Assembly (NCBI GenBank): GCA_043745195.1
Contig: JAYTTF010000091.1
Location: 1 to 27,908 of the forward strand
Reading direction: 5' to 3'
From: JANXSF01 sp043745195
Lineage (GTDB): Bacteria; Acidobacteriota; Terriglobia; Bryobacterales; Bryobacteraceae
Length of the DNA: 27,908 bases
Both the position numbers and the translations under genes were made by a program. Each line of letters begins with the position of its first letter. Within the stretch, counting starts at the first letter, position 1. Below the pieces are notes generated by a model that saw only the letters and a list, made by a program, of their open reading frames with translations, did not search any database and had not been told where the DNA came from. Shown here one piece after another: positions 16,889 to 23,636 of this stretch.

Positions 16889-17634
16889 AAACATTGTTTT
16901 TGGGCTGGCAAGATAAAGGCGAGACCCGATCTTGGTTTCCGGTCGGGCGATTGGACGTCCTCAATTCCCCCCGAAATTACCACTTTCGCTATACCAAAGG
17001 CGCCGAGCGCGCCAAACAGCAGTCTGGGTTTGAGCCCCTTTATGACTTCCCGGAACTGGTTGGCAGCTATAGGTCCACTGAGCTTTTTCCGCTGTTCCAA
17101 AACCGCGTGATCTCGCCCGGACGACAGGACTTTGCCGAATACCTGCGGATGCTTGACCTGCCACAAACCGCCGAACCCGCAGAGATTCTAGAAGCCGGCG
17201 GCGGATATCGCGCCACAGATAACTACGAGGTATTCCCTAAGATTGAGCGCCGCGCAGACGGATCCTTCCGTTGCCGGTTCTTCCTTCATGGAACACGATA
17301 CATTGCCCCGGCCGCCCGAGAGCGCCTGGACATGTTGCAGCCAGGGGAGGATCTCTTCCTAACTCTTGAGTTGACCAATCCCGCCACGGGGCTGGCGATT
17401 CAATTGCAAACCACGGATTACCATATGATCGGATGGGCGCCGCGTTACTTAGTGAACGATCTCATGAAAGCTATGGTGCATTCTCCCCATGGTTACAAGG
17501 CGAAAGCTGTAAGGCTCAACCCCTCCCCCGCGCCATCAAGACAGCGGCTGCTATTAGAAATGTCTGGAAACTGGCCGGATTATGAGCCGATGGTGTCCGG
17601 TGATTTTGAGCCGCTGATTCAGTGGCCCTTGTGA
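16885..17634 (+). CDS. HIRAN-domain protein paired with HipA-like kinase
   Basis: 249 residues from the ATG at 16885. A longer in-frame start at 16807 would overlap the HipA-like tail and adds no family-like sequence. The N-terminal half ('LFLGWQDK...SWFPVGRL', 'FRYTKGAERAK', 'ELFPLFQNRVIS') is of a type I recall next to HipA-like genes. The C-terminal half, about residues 150-200, has the HIRAN pattern: 'LQPGEDLFLTLELTNPATGLAIQL' then 'IGWAPRYLVNDL'. HIRAN domains in Rad5/HLTF bind 3' ends of single-stranded DNA. Here the usual NPYD-like turn reads NPAT, so DNA binding may be altered. The ATGA overlap implies translational coupling to the kinase gene, so the two products probably work together, perhaps as effector and sensor or as toxin and neutraliser. 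That role is inference. Confidence 0.65.
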   Translation: MKTLFLGWQDKGETRSWFPVGRLDVLNSPRNYHFRYTKGAERAKQQSGFEPLYDFPELVGSYRSTELFPLFQNRVISPGRQDFAEYLRMLDLPQTAEPAEILEAGGGYRATDNYEVFPKIERRADGSFRCRFFLHGTRYIAPAARERLDMLQPGEDLFLTLELTNPATGLAIQLQTTDYHMIGWAPRYLVNDLMKAMVHSPHGYKAKAVRLNPSPAPSRQRLLLEMSGNWPDYEPMVSGDFEPLIQWPL

Positions 17635-17650
17635 GTACGAAGCTGCGGCG

Positions 17651-18322
17651 ATGTTTTTCTATCCTCCCCAATCGCAGCTTAACCGCCCAGTCCCTAAGAC
17701 CAAGATCTACGGCTACGCCAAACCCAGCCGCACAATTCGAGATCGATTTGTCTCGCAGGTCAGCGAAATTGTTTGGAAGTACAAGCTGGCACCCGAAACT
17801 GTGAACCTTCCGACCAAGCTGGCGGTACACGAGATCCAAGTTTTCGAGATTTTGCTGAAGACCGGCGAACTTGCCGAGGACGTATTGCGGACCCTGGACA
17901 AGGCGATTCCGTCGCTGCTGTTCTTCGAACTCACCTTTGAGGACCGCGTGCGGTTCGCAGCGGCCTTCAAGCGTCCGAATGAAGCCGATAGGAGCAAGAA
18001 CGTGGTGGAGGCGTACTTCGAGACGCCGTGGCAGCCGGCAGTCCAGGCACGTCCCACACTGCCCGTGGCGTTGGACCTTGCCGGTCTCTATGAACAGATG
18101 CTCCAGCAACACATGGTGGCGAGCCCGATGGCGCTGGTTCCACGGAATGGGGAAGGGCTGCAAGCCATGGCGGATCGCGCCAGCCTGATTCGCACGAAGG
18201 AAAAAGAATGTCGCCAGTTGGAGGCCCGGATCAGGAAGGAGATCCAGTTCAACCGCAAGGTAGAATTGAATAGTAGGCTGCGCGCGCATAGAGCAGAGCT
18301 GGATCAGCTTTGGGGTGGTTGA
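17651..18322 (+). CDS. DUF4391 domain-containing protein
   Basis: 223 residues. The N terminus 'FYPPQSQLNRPVPKTKIYGYAK' and the following 'IVWKYKLAPETVNLP' segment are characteristic of DUF4391. The middle reads as alternating beta/alpha ('LLFFELTFEDRVRFAAAFK'). The last ~45 residues form a Lys/Arg/Glu-rich helix, probably a coiled coil. The family has no assigned activity. I recall it between an SNF2-type helicase gene and a type III methyltransferase gene in many bacteria, and here the same genes lie on either side, though separated by other modules. It starts 16 bases after the HIRAN gene stop on the same strand. It is probably a structural or adaptor part of the helicase/R-M system; this is inference from context. 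Confidence 0.75.
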   Translation: MFFYPPQSQLNRPVPKTKIYGYAKPSRTIRDRFVSQVSEIVWKYKLAPETVNLPTKLAVHEIQVFEILLKTGELAEDVLRTLDKAIPSLLFFELTFEDRVRFAAAFKRPNEADRSKNVVEAYFETPWQPAVQARPTLPVALDLAGLYEQMLQQHMVASPMALVPRNGEGLQAMADRASLIRTKEKECRQLEARIRKEIQFNRKVELNSRLRAHRAELDQLWGG

Positions 18323-18344
18323 ACCGATTCGCTTGCGCCACCCC
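18312..18344 (+). terminator. Weak hairpin at the end of the DUF4391 gene
   Basis: GGGGTGG (18312-18318) pairs with CCACCCC (18338-18344) around a 19-base loop that starts at the DUF4391 stop. No T-tract follows. It could reduce read-through into the opposed ParE gene, but the support is thin. Confidence 0.25.
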
Positions 18345-18461
18345 GTAATCTTGAAATTCCAACTGAGCCATGGAGAACTGCTACGAATCCCTTATTGAAT
18401 CGACCCCGACAAGCAGCCACCACAAATGCACAGGACTGAAGAGGTGTGTTTGGAGGCGACG

Positions 18462-18767
18462 CTAGGTTCTGGCTTTCAGAAGGTGCTTAACATCGCGCCT
18501 GCCTCGGACGACTGCCATGATGCGGATGGGGGTCACGCCGGGCTGGTAGATCACCAGGAACGAGTAGAGAGGAAAAAACAAGACAGGCTTCTTGGTGAGA
18601 TCCTTCCGCACGTGGCCCTGCCTTGGCATTCGAGCGAGTGATGCAAACAGATTGTGGAATTCGTCCTCGATGCGGTTGGCAAGATCCACGCTGTCTACCG
18701 CAATTCGCTGCCAAATTTCGAAGAGATCATTCTGCGCTTCAGCAGAAACTTCGTACTGTGAAGACAT
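18462..18767 (-). CDS. parE: ParE/RelE-family toxin
   Basis: 101 residues with the RelE/ParE fold pattern. An N-terminal helix pair ('SAEAQNDLFEIWQRIA', 'ANRIEDEFHNLFASLARMP') is followed by the strand-rich 'RQGHVRKDL..KPVLFFPLYSFLVIYQP...IRIMAVVRGRRDV' segment. The conserved 'R...V.RGRRD' end is present. ParE toxins poison DNA gyrase, whereas related RelE proteins cut mRNA; the sequence style favours ParE. Its ATG follows the antitoxin stop codon with no base between. The gene looks intact. It is on the strand opposite to the surrounding island and so forms its own operon. Confidence 0.85.
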   Translation of the reverse strand: MSSQYEVSAEAQNDLFEIWQRIAVDSVDLANRIEDEFHNLFASLARMPRQGHVRKDLTKKPVLFFPLYSFLVIYQPGVTPIRIMAVVRGRRDVKHLLKART

Positions 18768-19037
18768 CTAGCGCTTAGGGTTGTGCAGCCACGCTGCCTT
18801 GCGTTGCTCCATGTCTACCCGCGACTGCTCGGCACTAAGAAAATCGCCGCGCTCGAACTGCTCAAAGGCGCGATCAACCTTCGCGGAAATGGCTTCTTTC
18901 TGCTCGTGGAGAATGCCGTCTTCGGCCCGCAGAACTTCCAAGGCGCGCACAATGACGTCATCGGCGCTCTTGTATCCGCCTGCCTGCATAGCTTGGGAGA
19001 CCAGGCGCTCCTGCTCGGGGTTAAGCGTGATTGTCAT
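18768..19037 (-). CDS. parD: ParD-family antitoxin
   Basis: 89 residues. The N-terminal half is a ribbon-helix-helix DNA-binding fold ('MTITLNPEQERLVSQAMQAGGYKSADDVIVRALEVL'). The C-terminal half ('AISAKVDRAFEQFERGDFLSAEQSRVDMEQRK') is the toxin-wrapping tail. An AAGGAG ribosome-binding site lies 4-5 bases before the ATG. ParD normally represses its own promoter and neutralises ParE. The order antitoxin then toxin is canonical. The pair probably helps keep the island in the genome. Confidence 0.87.
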   Translation of the reverse strand: MTITLNPEQERLVSQAMQAGGYKSADDVIVRALEVLRAEDGILHEQKEAISAKVDRAFEQFERGDFLSAEQSRVDMEQRKAAWLHNPKR

Positions 19038-19058
19038 ATGACTCCTTCCGTCATTATC

Positions 19059-19208
19059 TCAAAGCCGACTGTAAGGCGAAACACTTGGCCAGTCAACGCG
19101 GCGTTCCTCTTCCTCCCGCTCGACGCGCTCACGCCAGATTGTTTCGCCAATACCGGAGGCGATGCCAAAACCGGCAATCGCCGACCACCGTGCACCGGGT
19201 TCTTTCAT
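19059..19208 (-). pseudogene. Short open frame upstream of ParD, possible gene remnant
   Basis: An open frame of 49 codons on the minus strand begins with ATG at 19208 and reads 'KEPGARWSAIAGFGIASGIGE', then a strongly charged run 'WRERVEREEEERRVDW'. It has no ribosome-binding site, and the frame is closed by TAA about 24 bases upstream. The mix of a glycine-rich hydrophobic stretch and an acidic/basic helix looks protein-like, but I recognise no family. It may be the tail of a lost gene. The surrounding 300 bases hold no other gene. Confidence 0.3.
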
Positions 19209-19229
19209 CTTGTCGGCGGCCAGGATGAA

Positions 19230-19358
19230 TTAGCGATACCGGTTTTTCTACAGGCAGTGTTATGCACGTTTTTTTCAAAATGCTGTGATCTTTGATCTTT
19301 ACTAGGTTAGGGGTGGGATTATGGTACAAGAGTATAAACAAAAACAATTTGATAGTTT
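19230..19358 (+). promoter_or_regulatory. AT-rich leader of the deaminase gene, candidate small-RNA locus
   Basis: Compared with the GC-rich flanks, this region is clearly AT-rich. It includes a T7 run near 19269-19275, a G-rich patch 'GGTTAGGGGTGGGATTATGG' (19305-19324) and a TATAAA at 19333-19338. In Vibrio cholerae the deaminase AvcD is held inactive by a small RNA, AvcI, encoded just upstream. This stretch is where such an RNA would lie. No sequence match to AvcI can be claimed from reading alone. The deaminase ATG has no Shine-Dalgarno motif. Confidence 0.35.
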
Positions 19359-20918
19359 ATGGATGAAACCTCTGCAGCGCCGGAACTGGTTTTTGGACTT
19401 GTTGGGCCATTAGGAACTGACCTAAGTTCTGTTGGTCAATTGGTAAAAGATGCGCTTGCTCAGGTGAATTATGATTCGGAAATCCATCGTCTAAGCCATT
19501 TGATGCGGGATTTATCAGGTGAACCCTGGGAACAACTATCAGAAGGTCCCCGAGACACAACGATTAGCACACATATGACAGCTGGGAACCGTTTGCGCCA
19601 ATTACTTGGACGTAATGACGCAATGGCAATACTGGGACTGATGGCCATTCAAGAGCTTCGATTGAGCCGCACGAATGATCAAACAAAGCACCTGAACCGA
19701 TTTGCCCATATACTGCATTCCCTGAAGCGCCCAGAAGAAGTTAAAGCGCTACGTAAAATTTATGGCCCAGCCCTAATTGTTATTGCGGCATATTCCCCGC
19801 GTCCGAAAAGGCTTGCTGATCTTGCCCGCAGAATAGCGGCGTCCCATCATAGTAACCAGTTCGGCGACTATTTGACTGAAGCTGAAAAACTTCTAAGAAG
19901 GGATGAATCCGAAGCAGGTGACGCATTCGGGCAAAACATTGAGGATACGTTTCCTCTTGCCGATGTGGTCATCAATACCTCCGATACTACTTCCATGACT
20001 AAGTCCATTCAGCGGGCTATTGAACTTATCTTTGGAAACGTCTTTATTACACCCGATGCCGATGAGCAAGGCATGTACCTTGCTCGCGCCGCCTCAATTC
20101 GTTCCGCCTCACTTGCGCGTCAGGTCGGCGCGGCCATTTGCCGCCCGGATGGAACGCTTGTAGCCCTTGGCATGAATGAAGTTCCCAAAGCCGGTGGAGG
20201 TGCTTATTGGCCTGTGGACAATGAAGACGGACGCGATTTCAGCTGGGGATACGACACTAGCGACCGGATGAGAGAGAACGTCTTTGGTGAAATTCTTCGG
20301 CGGCTGAAAGATGCCGGATGGCTAGGCAAAGATAAAATGGCCCTCCCTATCGACGATCTTATACGGGAGGCTCTTCGAACCGGTGATCCGCCAATCATGA
20401 AAGGTGCGCAGTTTTTAAGCACCATCGATTACGTCCGTGCGGTACATGCTGAAATGGCTGCAATTACAGACGCTGTCCGCCATGGCGTTTCCACGGCTGG
20501 TTGCACGTTGTATACGACAACATTCCCCTGTCACGATTGCGCAAAGCACATTGTTGCTGCAGGTATTGTACGCGTTGTTTATATTGAACCGTACCGCAAG
20601 AGCCTAGTCCAAGAATTATACCCGGACTCCGTTTCCCTTGACCCTGTTGATTCATGTTGCAACAAAGTACGGTTTGAACCATTTGTCGGTGTTGCACCAA
20701 GGCGTTACTCGGATCTTTTTGGGCTTTCGATGGCCAAACGCAAAGCAAAGGATGGCACTCTTTTGCAATGGCGGCGGGCAGATGCTGTCCCACGGTTTCC
20801 GGAGTATGTCCCCACTGCGCTTGCTCAACTAACTACAGAGCAAGGGGAAATAAAAGTGTTTTATCAAGCATTAATTGAACATGGTCTCGTAAGAGTAAAA
20901 GGAAAAGGAGAAGAATAA
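19359..20918 (+). CDS. AvcD-like anti-phage deoxycytidylate deaminase
   Basis: 519 residues. The N-terminal half starts with a P-loop-like turn 'FGLVGPLGTD' (12-21) and continues as a nucleotide-kinase-like domain. The C-terminal half is a zinc-dependent deoxycytidylate deaminase: HAE (H363, catalytic E365) and PCHDC (C391, C394) bind the zinc, followed by 'GIVRVVYIEPY.KSL'. This two-domain layout and length match AvcD and related dCTP/dCMP deaminases, which deplete deoxycytidine nucleotides during phage infection. An ordinary metabolic dCMP deaminase is about 150-200 residues, so the long form supports a defence role. By eye the gene is less GC-rich than its neighbours, which fits separate acquisition. 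It is followed two bases later by a small gene with a strong ribosome-binding site. Confidence 0.85.
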   Translation: MDETSAAPELVFGLVGPLGTDLSSVGQLVKDALAQVNYDSEIHRLSHLMRDLSGEPWEQLSEGPRDTTISTHMTAGNRLRQLLGRNDAMAILGLMAIQELRLSRTNDQTKHLNRFAHILHSLKRPEEVKALRKIYGPALIVIAAYSPRPKRLADLARRIAASHHSNQFGDYLTEAEKLLRRDESEAGDAFGQNIEDTFPLADVVINTSDTTSMTKSIQRAIELIFGNVFITPDADEQGMYLARAASIRSASLARQVGAAICRPDGTLVALGMNEVPKAGGGAYWPVDNEDGRDFSWGYDTSDRMRENVFGEILRRLKDAGWLGKDKMALPIDDLIREALRTGDPPIMKGAQFLSTIDYVRAVHAEMAAITDAVRHGVSTAGCTLYTTTFPCHDCAKHIVAAGIVRVVYIEPYRKSLVQELYPDSVSLDPVDSCCNKVRFEPFVGVAPRRYSDLFGLSMAKRKAKDGTLLQWRRADAVPRFPEYVPTALAQLTTEQGEIKVFYQALIEHGLVRVKGKGEE

Positions 20919-20920
20919 TA

Positions 20921-21106
20921 ATGACATTACCTAAGGGTTGGATCAATCGGCAGGTCGCCCGCATGGAAAAGGAGTCCCAGAGCTGGCCGGATTGGATGAA
21001 GCGCGAGATCGACCTTCGAGTTCAGGAGCAGCGGACGACAACGATTTCAGCAAAGCCTAAAGAACAACGGAGCGAATCCGCTGTAAAGAAAGCTGGTGGA
21101 GCATAA
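20921..21106 (+). CDS. Small protein encoded directly downstream of the AvcD-like gene
   Basis: 61 residues, beginning two bases after the deaminase stop with a strong AAGGAG ribosome-binding site (20905-20910) 10 bases upstream. The first half ('LPKGWINRQVARMEKESQSWPDWMKREIDLR') is a Trp-containing amphipathic helix region, and the second half is basic and probably disordered. No domain is recognised. The 'ESQSWPDWMK' segment looks conserved in style with small genes I have seen beside phage-defence loci, but this is a weak impression. The position suggests co-expression and perhaps regulation of the deaminase. A terminator-like hairpin follows 25 bases after the stop, so the two genes form a closed unit. 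Confidence 0.65.
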   Translation: MTLPKGWINRQVARMEKESQSWPDWMKREIDLRVQEQRTTTISAKPKEQRSESAVKKAGGA

Positions 21107-21131
21107 ACCCCAAATACTCATAGAAACAGGA

Positions 21132-21161
21132 ACTGAGACCGGCCAAAAGGCCGGTCTCAGT
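21132..21161 (+). terminator. Strong hairpin ending the deaminase operon
   Basis: A perfect 13-bp stem (ACTGAGACCGGCC and its exact complement) closes on an AAAA loop and is followed by a short GTTTC rather than a long T-tract. It lies between the small gene and the Mod gene, so it separates the deaminase unit from the R-M genes. Confidence 0.7.
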
Positions 21162-21231
21162 GTTTCGGGAGTACTCCGTCGCTTGAACACAACCGACCGG
21201 CCTTCAGCCACAATAGAAGAATCACGAGAAC

Positions 21232-23118
21232 ATGGAAAAGCTCAAACTTCACACACCCGACCGCATAAGCGAGAACGTTGCCAAGCTCGCCGAGCTCTTT
21301 CCTTCTTGCGTCACCGAAGCGCGCGACGACAATGGCAAGCTGACAAGGAGCATCGACTTCGACCAGCTTCGCCAGGAGCTATCGGATCACGTGGTGGACG
21401 GGCCTCGGGAACGCTATCACCTCGACTGGCCCGGCAAACGGGAAGCCATCCTCACGGCAAATGCGCCGATTGCCAAGACGCTTCGCCCTTGCCGAGAGGA
21501 GAGCGTGGATTTCGATTCGACCAAGAACATATTAATAGAGGGCGATAACCTGGATGCGTTGAAGCTCTTGCAGGAGACCTACCTGGGCAAGGTGAACTTA
21601 GTCTATATTGACCCGCCCTACAACACCGGAAACGACTTTATCTACGACGATGATTTTGCAGAGGACGCAGACGCGTACTTTCTCCGTTCCAACCAGCGAG
21701 ATGAATCCGGAAGTCGCATGGTCGCAAACACAGATGCCAACGGACGATTTCATTCCGATTGGCTAACCATGATCTACCCTCGCCTCCGTTTAGCGAAAAC
21801 CCTGATGGCCGATGCGGGAGTAATCTTCGTCAGCATCGATGATAACGAGCTACATAACCTGCGGGAAGTAATGAACGAACTGTTCGGAACCGAGAATTTC
21901 ATTGCGACGATCATATGGCAGAAAGTGTTCTCTCCGAAAAACTCGGCGCGTCACTTCTCAGCTGACCATGACTACGTGGTGGTCTATGCAAAGTCCGCCG
22001 ACATTTGGACTCCCAATCTACTTCCTCGTACCCAGGAAATGGATGCGCGCTATACGAACCCAGACCAAGATCCACGTGGGCCGTGGACTTCCGGCGATCT
22101 CTCCGCCAGAAACTACTACGGTGAAGGTACGTATCCTGTAACATGTCCATCCGGAAGGGTCATCGACGGGCCGCCGCCGGGCAGGTATTGGGCAACCTCG
22201 CCCAAGAAATTTGATGAGCTAAACAAAGACAATCGCATCTCCTGGGGCCCCGATGGCGATAGCGTGCCGCGCCTTAAGCGCTTTCTGTCCGAGGTTAAGA
22301 GCGGGCGAATTCCGCAGACTATCTGGCCACATGAGGAAGTCGGCAATACCCAGGAAGCAAAGAAGGAACTCATCTCCACCGTTTCCTTTCCGGACTCTGA
22401 CTCAGTTTTCGAGACACCAAAGCCAACTCGACTAATTAGAAGAATTCTTCAACTTGCCACAAAAGTTTCGGAAGAGGCAATTGTTCTTGATTTTTTTGCG
22501 GGGTCGGGCTCAACCATGGCAGCGATTCTAGATCAGAATGCTCAGGATGGTGGAAGGCGACGAGCAATTCTAGTCCAGGTTCCAGAGCCCGTTGAAGCCC
22601 TGACACTCGGGCGAGGAAGACCAACCACGATTGCAGACATCTGCAAAGAGAGAGTCCGAAATGCAGGACTCAAGGCAAAGTCCGAAGCACCGCTCCAGGC
22701 TGCGTATTTGGATGTTGGATTTCGGGTACTCAAGATCGACAGCTCTTGCATGAAGGACGTCTTCTACACGCCGGACGAATCGAACCAAGGAAACCTTCTT
22801 AATCAAATCGACAATATTCGCGAAGACCGCACCCCGGAAGACCTATTGTTCCAAGTGCTGGTGGACTGGGGCGTGGACCTGGCCTTGCCCATCGCGCAAG
22901 AAACCATCGGCGGCAAGACGGTTTTCTTCGTGGATGGAAACGCGCTTGCCGCCTGCTTCGACCCGGACGTGACCGATGATCTGGTGAAAGAGATTGCCAA
23001 GCGGAAGCCGCTGCGCGCCGTCTTCCGCGATAGCAGCTACAGCAGTGATTCGGTGAAGATCAATGTCGAGCAGATCTTCAAGCTGTTGGCTCCTTCAACG
23101 GAGATCCGGTCCCTCTAG
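21232..23118 (+). CDS. mod: Type III restriction-modification DNA methyltransferase (Mod)
   Basis: 628 residues, in the range of type III Mod subunits. It is a beta-class N6-adenine methyltransferase: motif IV 'DPPYNTG' (127-133) comes before motif I 'DFFAGSGST' (420-428), with a target-recognition region between (about 230-400). A 'NILIEGDNLDALKLL' segment precedes motif IV, as usual in Mod. The C-terminal region ('PEDLLFQVLVDWGVDL') is typical for the Mod/Res contact region. It methylates one strand of the recognition site and gives specificity to the Res helicase-nuclease. The frame looks intact. Normally Mod and Res are adjacent; here 518 bp with an antitoxin gene separate them. The DNA target cannot be told from sequence. 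Confidence 0.92.
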   Translation: MEKLKLHTPDRISENVAKLAELFPSCVTEARDDNGKLTRSIDFDQLRQELSDHVVDGPRERYHLDWPGKREAILTANAPIAKTLRPCREESVDFDSTKNILIEGDNLDALKLLQETYLGKVNLVYIDPPYNTGNDFIYDDDFAEDADAYFLRSNQRDESGSRMVANTDANGRFHSDWLTMIYPRLRLAKTLMADAGVIFVSIDDNELHNLREVMNELFGTENFIATIIWQKVFSPKNSARHFSADHDYVVVYAKSADIWTPNLLPRTQEMDARYTNPDQDPRGPWTSGDLSARNYYGEGTYPVTCPSGRVIDGPPPGRYWATSPKKFDELNKDNRISWGPDGDSVPRLKRFLSEVKSGRIPQTIWPHEEVGNTQEAKKELISTVSFPDSDSVFETPKPTRLIRRILQLATKVSEEAIVLDFFAGSGSTMAAILDQNAQDGGRRRAILVQVPEPVEALTLGRGRPTTIADICKERVRNAGLKAKSEAPLQAAYLDVGFRVLKIDSSCMKDVFYTPDESNQGNLLNQIDNIREDRTPEDLLFQVLVDWGVDLALPIAQETIGGKTVFFVDGNALAACFDPDVTDDLVKEIAKRKPLRAVFRDSSYSSDSVKINVEQIFKLLAPSTEIRSL

Positions 23119-23235
23119 CGAGGATCTTTGTGATGGGGCTCACTTATAATTGGGCATTGGGGCCGATTCCATTGGACGTGGCCAGAACCATGTCTTGGAA
23201 ATATCGAACGACGCGCGATAATGAAGGGGGCTGCC

Positions 23236-23502
23236 ATGCAAGTAACACTTGAAGTGCCGGAAGAAATGGTCCGATTGTTCGGGACGAGTTCCGCCGGATT
23301 GAGCCGTGCGGCGCTGGAGGGGCTGGCGCTGGAGGGGCTCCGTGCGGGCAAGATCACGGTTGCCCAGGTGCGCCGGTTCCTGGGAATCGCTTCGCGCTAC
23401 GAAATGGACGGCTTTCTTAAGGCTCACGACATCTTGCTGCCTCTTACGGGTGGCATCGTGGAGCAGGATGCGGAAACGGCAACGCGGTTCCGAAATCAAT
23501 GA
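23236..23502 (+). CDS. UPF0175 family antitoxin-like protein
   Basis: 88 residues from the ATG at 23236, which has an AAGGGG ribosome-binding motif 7 bases upstream; an ATG at 23221 lies before that motif and is less likely. The protein starts 'MQVTLEVPEEMVRLFG', then 'LEGLALEGLRAGKITVAQVRRFLG' and 'RYEMDGFLKAHDI', the plan of UPF0175 proteins. These are small DNA-binding antitoxins often followed by a PIN-like DUF3368 toxin. No full toxin gene follows here, only a possible 19-codon scrap at 23522-23578. The gene sits between Mod and Res on the same strand and splits the usual Mod-Res pair. A TATAAT at 23145-23150 could be its -10 box. Confidence 0.75.
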   Translation: MQVTLEVPEEMVRLFGTSSAGLSRAALEGLALEGLRAGKITVAQVRRFLGIASRYEMDGFLKAHDILLPLTGGIVEQDAETATRFRNQ

Positions 23503-23521
23503 AGGTGGCGGCGATTCGACT

Positions 23522-23578
23522 TGCAGTCTGTTACTGATTGACGAGGCATCGAAACGCTGTTTGGCGACGACCGATAGG
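23522..23578 (+). pseudogene. Possible remnant of a DUF3368 (PIN-like) toxin
   Basis: In one frame this stretch encodes 'CSLLLIDEASKRCLATTDR', which resembles the 'LLIDE..GRR.A' core of DUF3368 toxins, the usual partners of UPF0175 antitoxins. There is no start codon and the similarity stops on both sides. The location directly after the antitoxin gene is what makes it credible; the length is too short to be sure. Confidence 0.35.
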
Positions 23579-23636
23579 TGTACGAAACCAGCAGGCGGTT
23601 CCGCTCTGATTCAGCGGAGATCGAACGATTACAAAC

